Shown here in pieces: positions 17,075-26,350 of a stretch of DNA of 64,000 nucleotides. Under the pieces are notes generated by a model, which saw only the letters and a program-made list of their open reading frames with translations, ran no database searches and had not been told where the DNA came from. The translations under genes and the position numbers were made by a program. Each line of letters starts with the position of its first letter. The first letter of the stretch is position 1. This stretch comes from Nocardia niwae NBRC 108934 = DSM 45340 (GTDB lineage: Bacteria; Actinomycetota; Actinomycetes; Mycobacteriales; Mycobacteriaceae): contig NZ_BDCK01000048.1 in NCBI RefSeq assembly GCF_001613465.1, positions 1-64,000 on the forward strand. The letters run 5' to 3'.

Positions 17075-19600
17075 ATGAACCCCACAGTCGCTCGCAAGAC
17101 CGCGGTGGTCGTCGGCCACGGAATGGTCGGGCACCGGTTCGTCGAGGCGCTGCGCTCGCGCGACACCGACGGCCAGTGGCAGGTGATCATCCTCAGCGAG
17201 GAGCAGCTGCCCGCCTACGACCGCGTCGGCCTCTCGTCCTACGTCGGCGCCTGGGACGCGAGCGCGCTCGCGCTGCCCGGCAACGAGTACACCGGTGACG
17301 AGCTGGTCGAGCTGCGGCTGGGTCAGAGCGCCGAGTCCATCGACCGGGCTGCGCGCAAGGTGACCACCTCCTCCGGCGACATCCTCGCCTACGACGCGCT
17401 GGTGCTGGCCACCGGTTCCTACCCGTTCGTGCCGCCGGTGCCCGGCCACGACGACCCCGCGTGCTTCGTCTACCGCACCCTCGACGACCTCGACGGCATC
17501 CGCGCTGCCGCCGAAGCCGCGGGTCCCGGCGCGGTGGGCGTGGTGGTCGGCGGCGGTCTGCTCGGCCTGGAGGCCGCGAACGCCCTTCGCCTGCTCGGAC
17601 TCACCCCGCACGTGGTGGAGTACAACACCCGGCTGATGCCCGCCCAGGTCGACGAGGGCGGCGGCGCCATCCTCGAGCGTCTGGTCACCGACCTCGGCCT
17701 GCACGTGCACACCGGCGTGGGCACCTCCTCGATCGAGGCGGCCGACAAGGGACTGAAGGTCACCCTGTCCGACGAGACGGTGATCGACGCCGGGCTGGTG
17801 GTGTTCTCCGCCGGTGTCCGCCCGCGCGACCAGATCGCCCGCGACGCTGGACTGGAGGTCGGCCCCCGCGGCGGCATCATCACCGATCTCGGCCTGCAGA
17901 CCTCGGACCCGAACATCTGGGCCATCGGCGAATGCGCCGCCGTGGAAGGCGTGTGCTACGGCCTGGTCGCCCCCGGCTACAGCACCGCCGAGATCGTCGC
18001 CGACCGGCTCCTGGGCGGTGCGGGCGAGTTCCCGGGCGCGGACATGTCGACCAAGCTCAAGCTGCTGGGTGTCGATGTGGCCAGCTTCGGCGACGCGCAC
18101 GGCGTCACCGAGGGCGCGCTCTCGGTCGTGCTGCACGACGCGGCCAAGGGCACCTACGCCAAGCTGGTCGTCTCCGACGACGCGAAGACGCTGCTCGGCG
18201 GCATCCTGGTCGGCGACGCCACCGCCTACTCGGCGCTGCGCCCGCTGGTCGGCCGCCCGCTGCCCGCCGAACCGGCCGCGCTGATCTCGCCCGCGGGCGC
18301 GGAACTGGGCGCCGACGCGCTGCCGGACGACGCGCAGATCTGCTCGTGCAACAACGTGTCGAAGGGCGCGATCTGCGGCGCGATCGCGGACGGCGCCTGC
18401 GACGTCCCGGCGATCAAGAGCTGCACCACCGCCGGAACCTCGTGCGGCGGTTGCGTTCCCATGCTCAAGAAGCTGCTCGAGCAGTCCGGCGTGGAGATGT
18501 CCAAGGCGCTGTGCGAGCACTTCGAGCAGTCGCGCGCCGAGCTGTTCCAGATCGTCCAGGTCACCGGCATCCGCACCTTCTCCGGCCTGCTCGCCAAGTA
18601 CGGCAAGGGCGCGGGCTGCGATATCTGCAAGCCGACCGTCGCGTCCATCCTCGCCTCCACCTCGAGCGACCACATCCTCGACGGCGAGCAGGCGGGCCTG
18701 CAGGACACCAACGATCACTTCCTGGCCAACCTGCAGAAGAACGGCACCTACTCGGTGGTGCCCCGGATGCCCGGCGGCGAGGTCACCGCCGAGCAGCTGA
18801 TCACCATCGGCGAGGTCGCCAAGGAATTCGGCCTGTACGTGAAGGTCACCGGCGGCCAGCGCATCGACCTGTTCGGCGCGCGCGTCGAGCAGTTGCCGCT
18901 GATCTGGAAGCGGCTGGTCGACGCGGGCATGGAGTCCGGTCACGCGTACGGCAAGTCGCTGCGCACCGTGAAGAGCTGCGTGGGTTCCACGTGGTGCCGC
19001 TACGGCCAGCAGGACTCGGTCGGCATGGCCGTGCTGCTGGAGAAGCGCTATCGCGGCCTGCGTTCGCCGCACAAGCTGAAGCTGGCGGTCTCGGGTTGCG
19101 CCCGCGAATGCGCCGAGGCGCGCGGCAAGGACGTCGGCGTGATCGCCACCGAGAACGGCTGGAACCTCTACGTCGGCGGCAACGGCGGTCTCACCCCGAA
19201 GCACGCGGTGCTGCTGGCCGGTGAGCTCGACGACGAGACGCTGATCAAGTACATCGACCGGTACCTGATGTTCTACATCCGCACTGCCGATCGTTTGCAG
19301 CGCACCGCTCCCTGGCAGGAGGCGCTGGAAGGCGGCATGGATTACCTCAAGCAGGTGATCTGCGAGGACAGCCTCGGCATCGCCGAGGATCTGGAGGCGG
19401 CGATGGCTCAGCACGTCGCCGGCTACCGCGACGAATGGGCCGCGGTGCTGGAGGACGAAGAGAAGTTGTCTCGCTTCGTGTCGTTCGTCAACGCCCCGGA
19501 GGAAGCCGATCCGACGATTTCCTTCGACGAAACCGGGGAGCGGAAGGTTCCCGTCCTGCTCGGACTGCCGGAAGTTCCGGTCGCCACGCAGGGGAAATGA
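17075..19600 (+). CDS. nirB: Assimilatory nitrite reductase, large subunit
   Basis: NirB (841 residues) reduces nitrite to ammonium with NAD(P)H in the cytoplasm. Domains in order: an FAD/NAD-binding reductase (VVVGHGMVGHRF near residue 12 and VVVGGGLLGLEAA near 155); a BFD-type [2Fe-2S] domain with Cys423, 425, 457 and 460; then the sulphite/nitrite reductase ferredoxin-like domain and the siroheme/[4Fe-4S] domain with Cys635, 641, 675 and 679 (C-x5-C and C-x3-C). All ligands are present. The ATG at 17075 follows AGGAGG. It sits between narK and nirD; siroheme would come from the chelatase at 21311. Confidence 0.96.
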   Translation: MNPTVARKTAVVVGHGMVGHRFVEALRSRDTDGQWQVIILSEEQLPAYDRVGLSSYVGAWDASALALPGNEYTGDELVELRLGQSAESIDRAARKVTTSSGDILAYDALVLATGSYPFVPPVPGHDDPACFVYRTLDDLDGIRAAAEAAGPGAVGVVVGGGLLGLEAANALRLLGLTPHVVEYNTRLMPAQVDEGGGAILERLVTDLGLHVHTGVGTSSIEAADKGLKVTLSDETVIDAGLVVFSAGVRPRDQIARDAGLEVGPRGGIITDLGLQTSDPNIWAIGECAAVEGVCYGLVAPGYSTAEIVADRLLGGAGEFPGADMSTKLKLLGVDVASFGDAHGVTEGALSVVLHDAAKGTYAKLVVSDDAKTLLGGILVGDATAYSALRPLVGRPLPAEPAALISPAGAELGADALPDDAQICSCNNVSKGAICGAIADGACDVPAIKSCTTAGTSCGGCVPMLKKLLEQSGVEMSKALCEHFEQSRAELFQIVQVTGIRTFSGLLAKYGKGAGCDICKPTVASILASTSSDHILDGEQAGLQDTNDHFLANLQKNGTYSVVPRMPGGEVTAEQLITIGEVAKEFGLYVKVTGGQRIDLFGARVEQLPLIWKRLVDAGMESGHAYGKSLRTVKSCVGSTWCRYGQQDSVGMAVLLEKRYRGLRSPHKLKLAVSGCARECAEARGKDVGVIATENGWNLYVGGNGGLTPKHAVLLAGELDDETLIKYIDRYLMFYIRTADRLQRTAPWQEALEGGMDYLKQVICEDSLGIAEDLEAAMAQHVAGYRDEWAAVLEDEEKLSRFVSFVNAPEEADPTISFDETGERKVPVLLGLPEVPVATQGK

Positions 19601-19664
19601 CCGCTTAACCGCTTGGAAACAGAACGTCGGTACCAATGAGTAAGGCGTTTGGAGGATGACACCG

Positions 19665-20066
19665 ATGACCGTGATCGATACCCCCGGCATCGCCGCAGCT
19701 ACCACCACGGGGTGGACGCAGGCTTGCCGTCTCGACTACTTGATTGCCGGCCGCGGCGTTGCGGTGTTGCTGAGAGGCGGACGCCAGGCCGCCCTGTTCC
19801 TGCTGGAGAACGGCATGCTGTACGCCGTCGGCAATATCGATCCGATCGGCCGGGCGGCAGTCATGTCGCGCGGCATCGTCGGCGATCGCGGCGGGGTGCC
19901 GGTGGTGGCCTCGCCGCTGCTGAAGCAGGCCTTCTCCCTGGTCGACGGGCATTGCCTGGACGACGAATCGGCGATGCTGCCGGTGTACGCGGTGCGCGTG
20001 GACGACGGCATCGTTTCGATTTCCAACGAGCCGGTGACCTCCGCGCTCGCGTCCTCGGATGGATGA
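19665..20066 (+). CDS. nirD: Assimilatory nitrite reductase, small subunit
   Basis: NirD (133 residues) is a Rieske-fold protein without Rieske cysteine/histidine ligands, as is normal for this family; it partners NirB. Family markers are LLENGMLYAVGNIDPIGRA and the following MSRGIVGD. I chose the ATG at 19665, nine bases after GGAGG (19651-19655); the ATG at 19656 is in frame but directly abuts the ribosome site. Confidence 0.93.
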   Translation: MTVIDTPGIAAATTTGWTQACRLDYLIAGRGVAVLLRGGRQAALFLLENGMLYAVGNIDPIGRAAVMSRGIVGDRGGVPVVASPLLKQAFSLVDGHCLDDESAMLPVYAVRVDDGIVSISNEPVTSALASSDG

Positions 20067-20072
20067 ACGCCA

Positions 20073-21314
20073 ATGACAACGATTGACGCGGGCGCGAGCC
20101 TGGCCGGATTCACGGTGGGCATCACGGCGGCCCGGCGGGCGGAGGAATTCGCCACCCTGCTGGAACGCCGTGGCGCGACCATCGTTTCGGCGCCGGCCAT
20201 CCGGATCATTCCGCTGGCCGATGACAACGAGCTGGAGCGGGTGACCCGGCAGCTGGTCGCCGATCCACCGCAGATCACCGTGGCCACCACGGGAATCGGC
20301 TTCCGCGGGTGGATGGAGGCGGCCGAGGGCTGGGGCCTCGCCGAGGACCTGCGCGCGACATTGGGAACCACCCGGATGCTCGCCCGCGGCCCGAAGGCCA
20401 AGGGCGCCATCCGCGCCGCGGAACTGCGGGAGGAATGGTCGCCCGCCTCCGAGTCCTCCGCCGAAGTGCTCGATCACCTGCTCGCCGAGGGCGTGGAGGG
20501 CGTCCGGATCGCCGTGCAGTTGCACGGGGCCACCACCGAGTGGGAGCCGGTGCCCGACTTCTGCGAGGTATTGCGCTGCGCGGGCGCGGATGTCGTGCCG
20601 GTGCCGGTGTACCGCTGGGTTCCGCCGGACGACCAGGGCCCGATGGATCACCTCATCGAGGCCGTCGTCACCTCCGGGATCGACTGCGTCACCTTCACCA
20701 GCGCTCCCGCCGTGGCGTCGATGTTGATGCGCGCCAAGGAAACCGGGCTGTTGGAAGGGTTGCTGTACGCGCTGCGCGGCCGGGTGCTGCCCGCTTGCGT
20801 CGGGCCGATCACGGCCGCGCCGCTGGAGGAACTCGGGGTGCCCACCTCGATGCCCGGACGGGCCCGGCTCGGCGCGCTGGCCCGCCACGTCGCCGAGGAA
20901 CTGCCCCGTCGGGCCAACCGGATCCACGCCGCGGGCCACATCATCAGCGTGCGCGGCGCGTGCGTGGTGGTCGACGGCCAGGTGCGTCAGCTGGCGCCCG
21001 CGCCGATGGCCCTGATGCGCTCGCTGGCCCGCCAGCCCGGCCGGGTCGTCTCGCGCGAGGATCTGCTCGCCGCGCTGCCCGGCGGCGGGGACGACACGCA
21101 CGCCGTGGAGACCGCCATCGCCCGGCTGCGCGCCGGACTCGGCACCCCGAAAGCCATTCAGACGGTGGTCAAACGCGGATACCGGCTCGCGCTGGACCCG
21201 GCGGAATGTACTGACAACAATCCACGGCCCACCGCGACAGGAGGACCGCAGGTGCCCGGCGTCGGAATTCCGACCCGGGCACCTCGGTACATCCAGGCTG
21301 CGGGGAGCTGGTGA
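20073..21314 (+). CDS. nnaR: HemD-like/winged-helix nitrate assimilation regulator, NnaR type
   Basis: The 413-residue protein has an N-terminal uroporphyrinogen-III synthase fold (about residues 1-265; LAGFTVGITAARRAEEF start) joined to a C-terminal OmpR/PhoB-type winged helix (about 285-385; APMALMRSLARQPGRVVSRE and AIQTVVKRGYRLAL). This is the architecture of NnaR, which works with GlnR on nitrate/nitrite genes in Mycobacterium and Streptomyces. It is likely a regulator that senses a tetrapyrrole or nitrite-related state, though HemD activity cannot be excluded. It starts 6 bases after nirD and overlaps the chelatase gene by four. Confidence 0.85.
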   Translation: MTTIDAGASLAGFTVGITAARRAEEFATLLERRGATIVSAPAIRIIPLADDNELERVTRQLVADPPQITVATTGIGFRGWMEAAEGWGLAEDLRATLGTTRMLARGPKAKGAIRAAELREEWSPASESSAEVLDHLLAEGVEGVRIAVQLHGATTEWEPVPDFCEVLRCAGADVVPVPVYRWVPPDDQGPMDHLIEAVVTSGIDCVTFTSAPAVASMLMRAKETGLLEGLLYALRGRVLPACVGPITAAPLEELGVPTSMPGRARLGALARHVAEELPRRANRIHAAGHIISVRGACVVVDGQVRQLAPAPMALMRSLARQPGRVVSREDLLAALPGGGDDTHAVETAIARLRAGLGTPKAIQTVVKRGYRLALDPAECTDNNPRPTATGGPQVPGVGIPTRAPRYIQAAGSW

Positions 21315-22060
21315 ACGCGCCCGCCTTGGTGCTGGTGGCGCACGGGACCCGCAGTACCAAGGGCGTGCAGATGATCGCGGCGCTGGCCGAGGCCGTGACG
21401 AAGGAACTCGGTGCCGGGATTTCGGGGCCCGGCACCGAGGCACCCCGGGTGCGAACGGCATTCGTGGACGTGCTCGGTCCCTCGCCCTCGGAAGTGCTGC
21501 GCGATCTGGTGACTGCCACCGGCGAATCCGTGCCCGCGGTAGTGGTTCCGGCGTTCCTGGCCTCGGGCTACCACGTCTACCAGGACGTGCCGCGGGAGGT
21601 CGCCGAGAGCGAGCATCCCGCCGTGACGGTCACGCCCGCCATGGGGCCGGATCCGGCGCTGGCACGGATCATGGCGATGCGTCTGCGCGCGGCGGGCTGG
21701 TCACCGGGCGACGCGGTGGTCTTCGCCGCGGCGGGCTCCTCGGACGCCCGTGCCCGCCAGGACGTCCGGCGCGCGGCCGCGCTGCTGGCCGAGCGCCTCG
21801 GCGCTCCGGTACGCATCGGATACGTCGCCACCGGTGCGCCGCGCGTCCCGGATGTCGTCGCAGACCTGCGTGCGGGCGGCGCGAGCCGAGTCTTCGTCGG
21901 GTCGTATCTGCTCGCGCACGGCCTTTTCCAGCAGCGTCTGCACGAGTCGGGCGCCGACGGCGTCGCCGAGCCCATCGGCGTGCACCCGGCGGTGGTCCGG
22001 TTGATCGCCGAACGCTACCGGGTCGCGGCAGAGGAGCTGGTGCGGGCGTGGGCTCGCTGA
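21311..22060 (+). CDS. Sirohydrochlorin chelatase, CbiX/SirB family
   Basis: The 249-residue protein has two CbiX-like repeats; the first begins VLVAHGTRSTKG (residues 6-17) with the conserved metal-binding His, the second VFAAAGSSDARARQDV. Such enzymes insert iron into sirohydrochlorin to form siroheme (or cobalt in B12 synthesis). Here siroheme for NirB is the obvious role. It overlaps the nnaR-like gene by four bases (GTGA), making a narK-nirB-nirD-nnaR-chelatase run. Confidence 0.88.
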   Translation: MNAPALVLVAHGTRSTKGVQMIAALAEAVTKELGAGISGPGTEAPRVRTAFVDVLGPSPSEVLRDLVTATGESVPAVVVPAFLASGYHVYQDVPREVAESEHPAVTVTPAMGPDPALARIMAMRLRAAGWSPGDAVVFAAAGSSDARARQDVRRAAALLAERLGAPVRIGYVATGAPRVPDVVADLRAGGASRVFVGSYLLAHGLFQQRLHESGADGVAEPIGVHPAVVRLIAERYRVAAEELVRAWAR

Positions 22061-22197
22061 GCGACCCGCAGGCAAGCCACGCAGGCGCAGCCGAACGGCG
22101 CGGCCCGCAACGCGGTCGCCCGAACGGCGTACCGCCAGGGCCGGCGTCGGCCTCGGCGGCACGGTGCACGCGCGGACGATTCGGTGCGAACTCGCGG

Positions 22198-22971
22198 TCA
22201 TCGACGCTTTCTTGCGGCGTAGGGATTCGCGGGGCCCGCTGCGACGAACTGTGACCAGGTCTGCACGCCGTCGGCATGATCCGGGCAGGTGTTCAGGCCC
22301 GCCCGGAACGCGCTCCCGATCCGCCCGGGCACCGGCAGCGGGACGATCCGGCGGGGGCGTTGCCTGGCGGCTTGCCAGACCTGCGCCAACTGCGCCATCG
22401 TCCGCACTTCCGGGCCCCCGAAGTCGGGAGCCCGGCCGAGCGGCTCGCCCTCGGCCAACACGGCGATCCGCCCTGCCACATCGGCGGCGGCGACCGGCTG
22501 GAAACGGAAGTCCTGCGGCAGCGGCGCGACCGGCCATTTCTCGACGGTCTGCAGCACCGCCGCGATGAGTTCGTGGAACTGGGTCGCGCGCAGGATGGTG
22601 TGCGGCACACTGCTGTCGGTGACTGCTCGTTCGCAGGCCAGCTTGTTGCGGTAGTACCGGAACGGGATGCGGTCGATCCCGACGATCGACACGTACAGCA
22701 GGTGCCGGATGCCTCGCGCGTGCCGCAGCAGGCTCTCGGTCTGGGCGAGGTCCGAGCCGCCCATTCGGCGGGCGTCCGAGGCCGCGTGCACGATGACGTC
22801 GGCGCCCGCCACGGCCTCCGGCAGGCCCGTGCCCGTTCGCAGATCGCCCACATGCGTGCCCGCCCCGGGACGACGGGACAGCACCCGTACATCATCGCCC
22901 GCTTCGCGCAGCCGGTCGACTACGAGCCTGCCCAGCGCACCGGTTCCGCCCGTGACGAGAATTTCGGTCAT
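22198..22971 (-). CDS. NAD(P)H-binding NmrA/SDR-like protein
   Basis: The 257-residue protein starts with a Rossmann dinucleotide motif (LVTGGTGALGRLV, residues 4-16) and continues as an atypical SDR of the NmrA/NAD(P)H-binding group, with VSIVGIDRIPFRYYRNK carrying a Y-x3-K-like pair. Substrate unknown. It converges with the nitrite operon. The ATG at 22971 is preferred; a TTG two codons earlier is possible. Confidence 0.75.
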   Translation of the reverse strand: MTEILVTGGTGALGRLVVDRLREAGDDVRVLSRRPGAGTHVGDLRTGTGLPEAVAGADVIVHAASDARRMGGSDLAQTESLLRHARGIRHLLYVSIVGIDRIPFRYYRNKLACERAVTDSSVPHTILRATQFHELIAAVLQTVEKWPVAPLPQDFRFQPVAAADVAGRIAVLAEGEPLGRAPDFGGPEVRTMAQLAQVWQAARQRPRRIVPLPVPGRIGSAFRAGLNTCPDHADGVQTWSQFVAAGPANPYAARKRR

Positions 22972-22977
22972 GGACAA

Positions 22978-23207
22978 CTTCTACCGATGAATCCGGCGGG
23001 AGCGCGGAAGCTCGTCGTCACGGTGGCGAGTCGCACAGCGATGGTCCGACCGGCCCGGCGAAGACGCGCCGAGCTGTCGCCGGATGTGTCCGATGGTCGT
23101 CGCGAGCGAAATTCATTGCAGGACAATGCGTCCGTTTCTGGTACGGATCGCCGGCGTGATGGTTCAATCGGAGTGCCGGAACCTCGGCTGTCGGGGAGGA
23201 GGGCCTG
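22978..23207. other. Intergenic region upstream of the small TIR-linked ORF
   Basis: No gene is supported in these 230 bases. The segment ends in an excellent ribosome site (GGGGAGGAGGG, 23194-23203) that serves the small ORF at 23208. Confidence 0.5.
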
Positions 23208-23423
23208 ATGCCGGTCGGAGGTGTGGAAGCCGGTTCGCGATGGCCGGCGGCGATGAAGTTCGCAACGTCGGCACCGGTTGCGCCGGAGTGTATGGCGACG
23301 CTGGAGGCGCTGGGTCGCCGGGACGCAGGCGGGCCGAGTTCCCGTGCTGATCGGCGCGCTCGGCGACGTCTCGGCGGCGCGACAGCGGGTACGAACGCAA
23401 TAAGACGCGAGGCAGGGTTGTGA
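23208..23423 (+). CDS. Small ORF (71 aa) coupled to the TIR gene
   Basis: An ATG seven bases after GGAGG opens a 71-codon frame whose stop overlaps the GTG of the TIR gene (GTGA). The peptide is rich in Ala, Arg and Gly, with one predicted amphipathic helix in the middle and no recognised family. The strong ribosome site and exact overlap argue for translation, either as a partner protein or as a device that couples TIR translation. Codon bias is only moderately gene-like, so it may be a leader. Confidence 0.45.
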   Translation: MPVGGVEAGSRWPAAMKFATSAPVAPECMATLEALGRRDAGGPSSRADRRARRRLGGATAGTNAIRREAGL

Positions 23424-26299
23424 GCGTGGTGTCGAGGCGGCGCACCACACGTGCGGACACCGGGTACGGCGCGTTCCTTTCCTACAGCGGCGACCGGGAC
23501 CGGGCGGTGCTTCCGCTGGTCCAGAACGCGATCGAGAAGCTGCCACGGCCGTGGTACCGCTTCCCGCACATGCGCATCTTCCTCGACTACAGCGGTGTCT
23601 CGATCGGCCCGGAACTCTGGGACAAGATCGTCGCAGGCCTGTCGCGTTCGAAGTGGCTCGTCGTGGTGGCTTCGCCCGAGGCAGCCGGGTCCATGTGGGT
23701 GGACCGCGAGATCGAGTGGTGGCTGACGCATCGGTCTCCCGAGACCATACTGCTGGTTCTCAGTGCCGGGTCCCTGGTCTGGGACGAGGGAGCCGGAGAT
23801 TGGGACCGAACGCGCTCCACCGCGCTACCGCCTCGCCTGTTCGGCGTTTTCCCGTCCGAACCCGTATACAAGACGATCAAATGGCGCGAGAACGCGGATG
23901 GCGTGCCTCGTCCGGACATCGACGCCATCGCGGTCGGAATCGCCGCGGTGATTCGCGGCGTCTCCGAGGCCGACGTCAAATCCGAGGGCTATCAGCAGAC
24001 CAAGCGAAACCTGCGTGTGGCGAATATCGCCATCGGCGCATTGGTCATGCTGTTGGCCGCCGCGCTGGTCGCGGCATTCGTCGCCTTGGTACAGAGCAAT
24101 CGCGCCGAAAAGGAAGCCAGGATCGCGACGGCGCGGCTCATGGCTTCCGTCTCGGACACGAAAATGGCCACGGATGTCCGTGCGGCCCTGCTTCTGGCCG
24201 TCGCGGCGTACCGTCTCGACCCGAGCCCACGCCACCATGCCGCGCTGCTCCGCGCGAATCTGGCCGGCTCGAAGGTCGCTCGTTACGTTGCGACGCCCGC
24301 GGACGTCACCGCCCTGCAGAGCAGCGCCGATGGTCGCGCCGTCGTGGCCGGGCTCGCCGACGGGCAAGTCGTGAGCTGGGCGCCCGGTGAGCCGGCGACA
24401 ACCGCGGTCGCGCGTTTGCCCGGCGAGATCCGCTCGCTGGCCGTCGCAGCGGACGGCCGGACCGGCCTCGCCACGGACGGCGCATCGATCACACTGTGGG
24501 GTGAGCGCTCCGGTCGTCTGGACCTCGACGTGCCCGACGCGTCCGAAATCGATCTTGTCGCCATATCCGAATCCGGGGAGGTCGGCGCGGTCCATCGCCT
24601 CGATACCAAGGCGGTGGACCGCACCCCAGGGGTGGTCGACATCATCGATATCGCCGCCGGCCGGATTCTCGCGTCGCATCCGACCGAACGGGCACTGACG
24701 AGCATGGTGTTCACCGATGGCGCGACCTTGCGTCTCCTCGACACCAACGGTAGCGTGCGACAGATCTCGCTGCGCGATGGCGCAGTCGCAGATCTTTCCC
24801 CCCTCGACACCGACTACGCCTGCGGCACCGGCCAAGACGTCGGAGAATTGTCGGCAGACGGGTCGTCGTTCACGTGCGCGGTCTTGCCCGGTCTTCCGGT
24901 GCCGGTTCTCCGGCCGCGTCCGACGCCGGGCGCTGACCGCCCGGAGCCCGGATATGTAGGTGTCGTCATGCCCAGCCGGTCGGCGCCGGCCGTGCTCAGC
25001 CGCTCGGCGCGCACGGCGGCGGTACCCAGCGCGGCCGTCGGGCTATACGTAGCGCCCGTGACCGGCGAGATAACCCCCCCGCAGCCGCCACCACTGATCA
25101 CCGGCGCCGCTGTCGACTTCGACCGGAAGCTACTGCGTTTCCTCGGCGCCTCTGAGACACAACTGGTCTCGGCGTCCGGGCGGCTGATCACCCTGTGGGA
25201 TCTCGCGCAGCGCGACCGGCTGGCGAAATCCGTTGCGGTGCCGATCGTCAAGGGATGCAATTCTTGTCCGCCCAGCTTGTCACTGTCACCTGACGGACGC
25301 ACCGCGGCGATCACAGGCCAGCACAAGGACCCGGGAAGTTCGGCGCTCAACGGCGACGTCGTGATCATCCAGCAGCTCGGGCCGGACTCGTCCCGTCAAA
25401 TCCCCATACCGGGCTTATCCGGAATTCTCTCCTGGCGCGCGGACGGCGGCATGCTGGTGCTCGCCGCGAATCCGGTCTCCGGCGACGACCGTCGCGTATC
25501 CGCCCACCGGCCATCGGTGCGAGCGCCCTTCGAGGTAGCGGTGCTCTCGTCTCCACCACCCCCGCACACCGTCAGGGCGGCCGGCGTGTCGTCCACATCG
25601 GGAACCGCTGTGTCTGTGGACGACAGGGGACGGGTGTACCTGCACGACTTGGCCGCCGGCGGTATCGATTCGGAATTCATCCCACTGGGCGGTGCGGTCG
25701 ACACCGGCCAAATCTCCGAAGCGCGGATCGATGCGGCCGGAGAATTCCTGGTCATGCGCGATGCCGAGGACATATCGGTCTACGACTTGGCGCGACGGGA
25801 GATCACGCACGACATCGACGGCAAGGACGTGCGGGCACTCGAGTTCGCCGGGCGGCATCTGCTGATCCAGCGGAAGGACAGCATCGAGATATGGGATCGG
25901 ACCGGCTCGACTCGTGAGCGGACGATCCTCTTCGGCGGCGATGGGGCCGCGAACCCGCAGATCGCCGCCGCCGCGGACGCGAGCGTGGTCGTCGCTAAAG
26001 GCGCGACAGGCCGATTGACTCTCTTCGCCGCCGACGGAACGAATCTCGGAGAACTGGAACCGGATGCCGTCTGGCACGTCGACTCCGCGGTCGCCGTGTC
26101 CGCTGATGGACGGGACCTCCTGACGGTGAATCCCGGTCCCGCGTTCTCCGGCGGCGCGGATGGAACGTTGATCGAACGCGACATCTCACCGGACGGCCTG
26201 GTTCGGACCGCCTGCGAGCGTGCCGGTACCGATCTCACCGACGCCGAATGGAACGCCCTGATGGGGGTTGCGCGTCCCGCAGAGGCGCGCTGTCCATAG
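23420..26299 (+). CDS. TIR-transmembrane-beta-propeller protein
   Basis: The 959-residue protein has an N-terminal TIR domain (about 15-175; GAFLSYSGDRDRAVLPLV, RIFLDYSGVSIG, then SRSKWLVVVASPEAAGSMW). The glutamate after the W (Trp93 to Glu97), catalytic in NAD-cleaving TIR proteins, is present. A single membrane helix follows at about 201-225. Next comes a helical segment (ALLLAVAAYRLDPSP) otherwise seen before the WD40 part of nSTAND proteins, and then about 650 residues of degenerate beta-propeller repeats (SADGRAVVAGLADG, SPDGRTAAI and similar). There is no NTPase domain. With the propeller outside the membrane and TIR inside (or the reverse), it could sense a signal and deplete NAD as an abortive defence; this is inference. 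It overlaps the small ORF upstream by four bases. Confidence 0.8.
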   Translation: MSVVSRRRTTRADTGYGAFLSYSGDRDRAVLPLVQNAIEKLPRPWYRFPHMRIFLDYSGVSIGPELWDKIVAGLSRSKWLVVVASPEAAGSMWVDREIEWWLTHRSPETILLVLSAGSLVWDEGAGDWDRTRSTALPPRLFGVFPSEPVYKTIKWRENADGVPRPDIDAIAVGIAAVIRGVSEADVKSEGYQQTKRNLRVANIAIGALVMLLAAALVAAFVALVQSNRAEKEARIATARLMASVSDTKMATDVRAALLLAVAAYRLDPSPRHHAALLRANLAGSKVARYVATPADVTALQSSADGRAVVAGLADGQVVSWAPGEPATTAVARLPGEIRSLAVAADGRTGLATDGASITLWGERSGRLDLDVPDASEIDLVAISESGEVGAVHRLDTKAVDRTPGVVDIIDIAAGRILASHPTERALTSMVFTDGATLRLLDTNGSVRQISLRDGAVADLSPLDTDYACGTGQDVGELSADGSSFTCAVLPGLPVPVLRPRPTPGADRPEPGYVGVVMPSRSAPAVLSRSARTAAVPSAAVGLYVAPVTGEITPPQPPPLITGAAVDFDRKLLRFLGASETQLVSASGRLITLWDLAQRDRLAKSVAVPIVKGCNSCPPSLSLSPDGRTAAITGQHKDPGSSALNGDVVIIQQLGPDSSRQIPIPGLSGILSWRADGGMLVLAANPVSGDDRRVSAHRPSVRAPFEVAVLSSPPPPHTVRAAGVSSTSGTAVSVDDRGRVYLHDLAAGGIDSEFIPLGGAVDTGQISEARIDAAGEFLVMRDAEDISVYDLARREITHDIDGKDVRALEFAGRHLLIQRKDSIEIWDRTGSTRERTILFGGDGAANPQIAAAADASVVVAKGATGRLTLFAADGTNLGELEPDAVWHVDSAVAVSADGRDLLTVNPGPAFSGGADGTLIERDISPDGLVRTACERAGTDLTDAEWNALMGVARPAEARCP

Positions 26300-26350
26300 T
26301 GTGCGTTCGACGGCCGAAGGCGGTATTGCCCACGGGGCGCGGCGGCTCCT

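Noticed and set aside
15399..19708. Long frames opposite or shifted to narK and nirB (for example 17006-19708 minus, 15399-17072 minus, and a plus frame joined to nirB from 15713)
   Set aside because: The nirB start with AGGAGG at 17061 explains the real gene; the upstream extension and the opposite frames lack family similarity.
23208..26299. TIR gene as part of Thoeris, CBASS or a retron system
   Set aside because: No ThsA-like, cyclase or reverse transcriptase gene is adjacent; neighbours are an SDR and a GlxA-type regulator.
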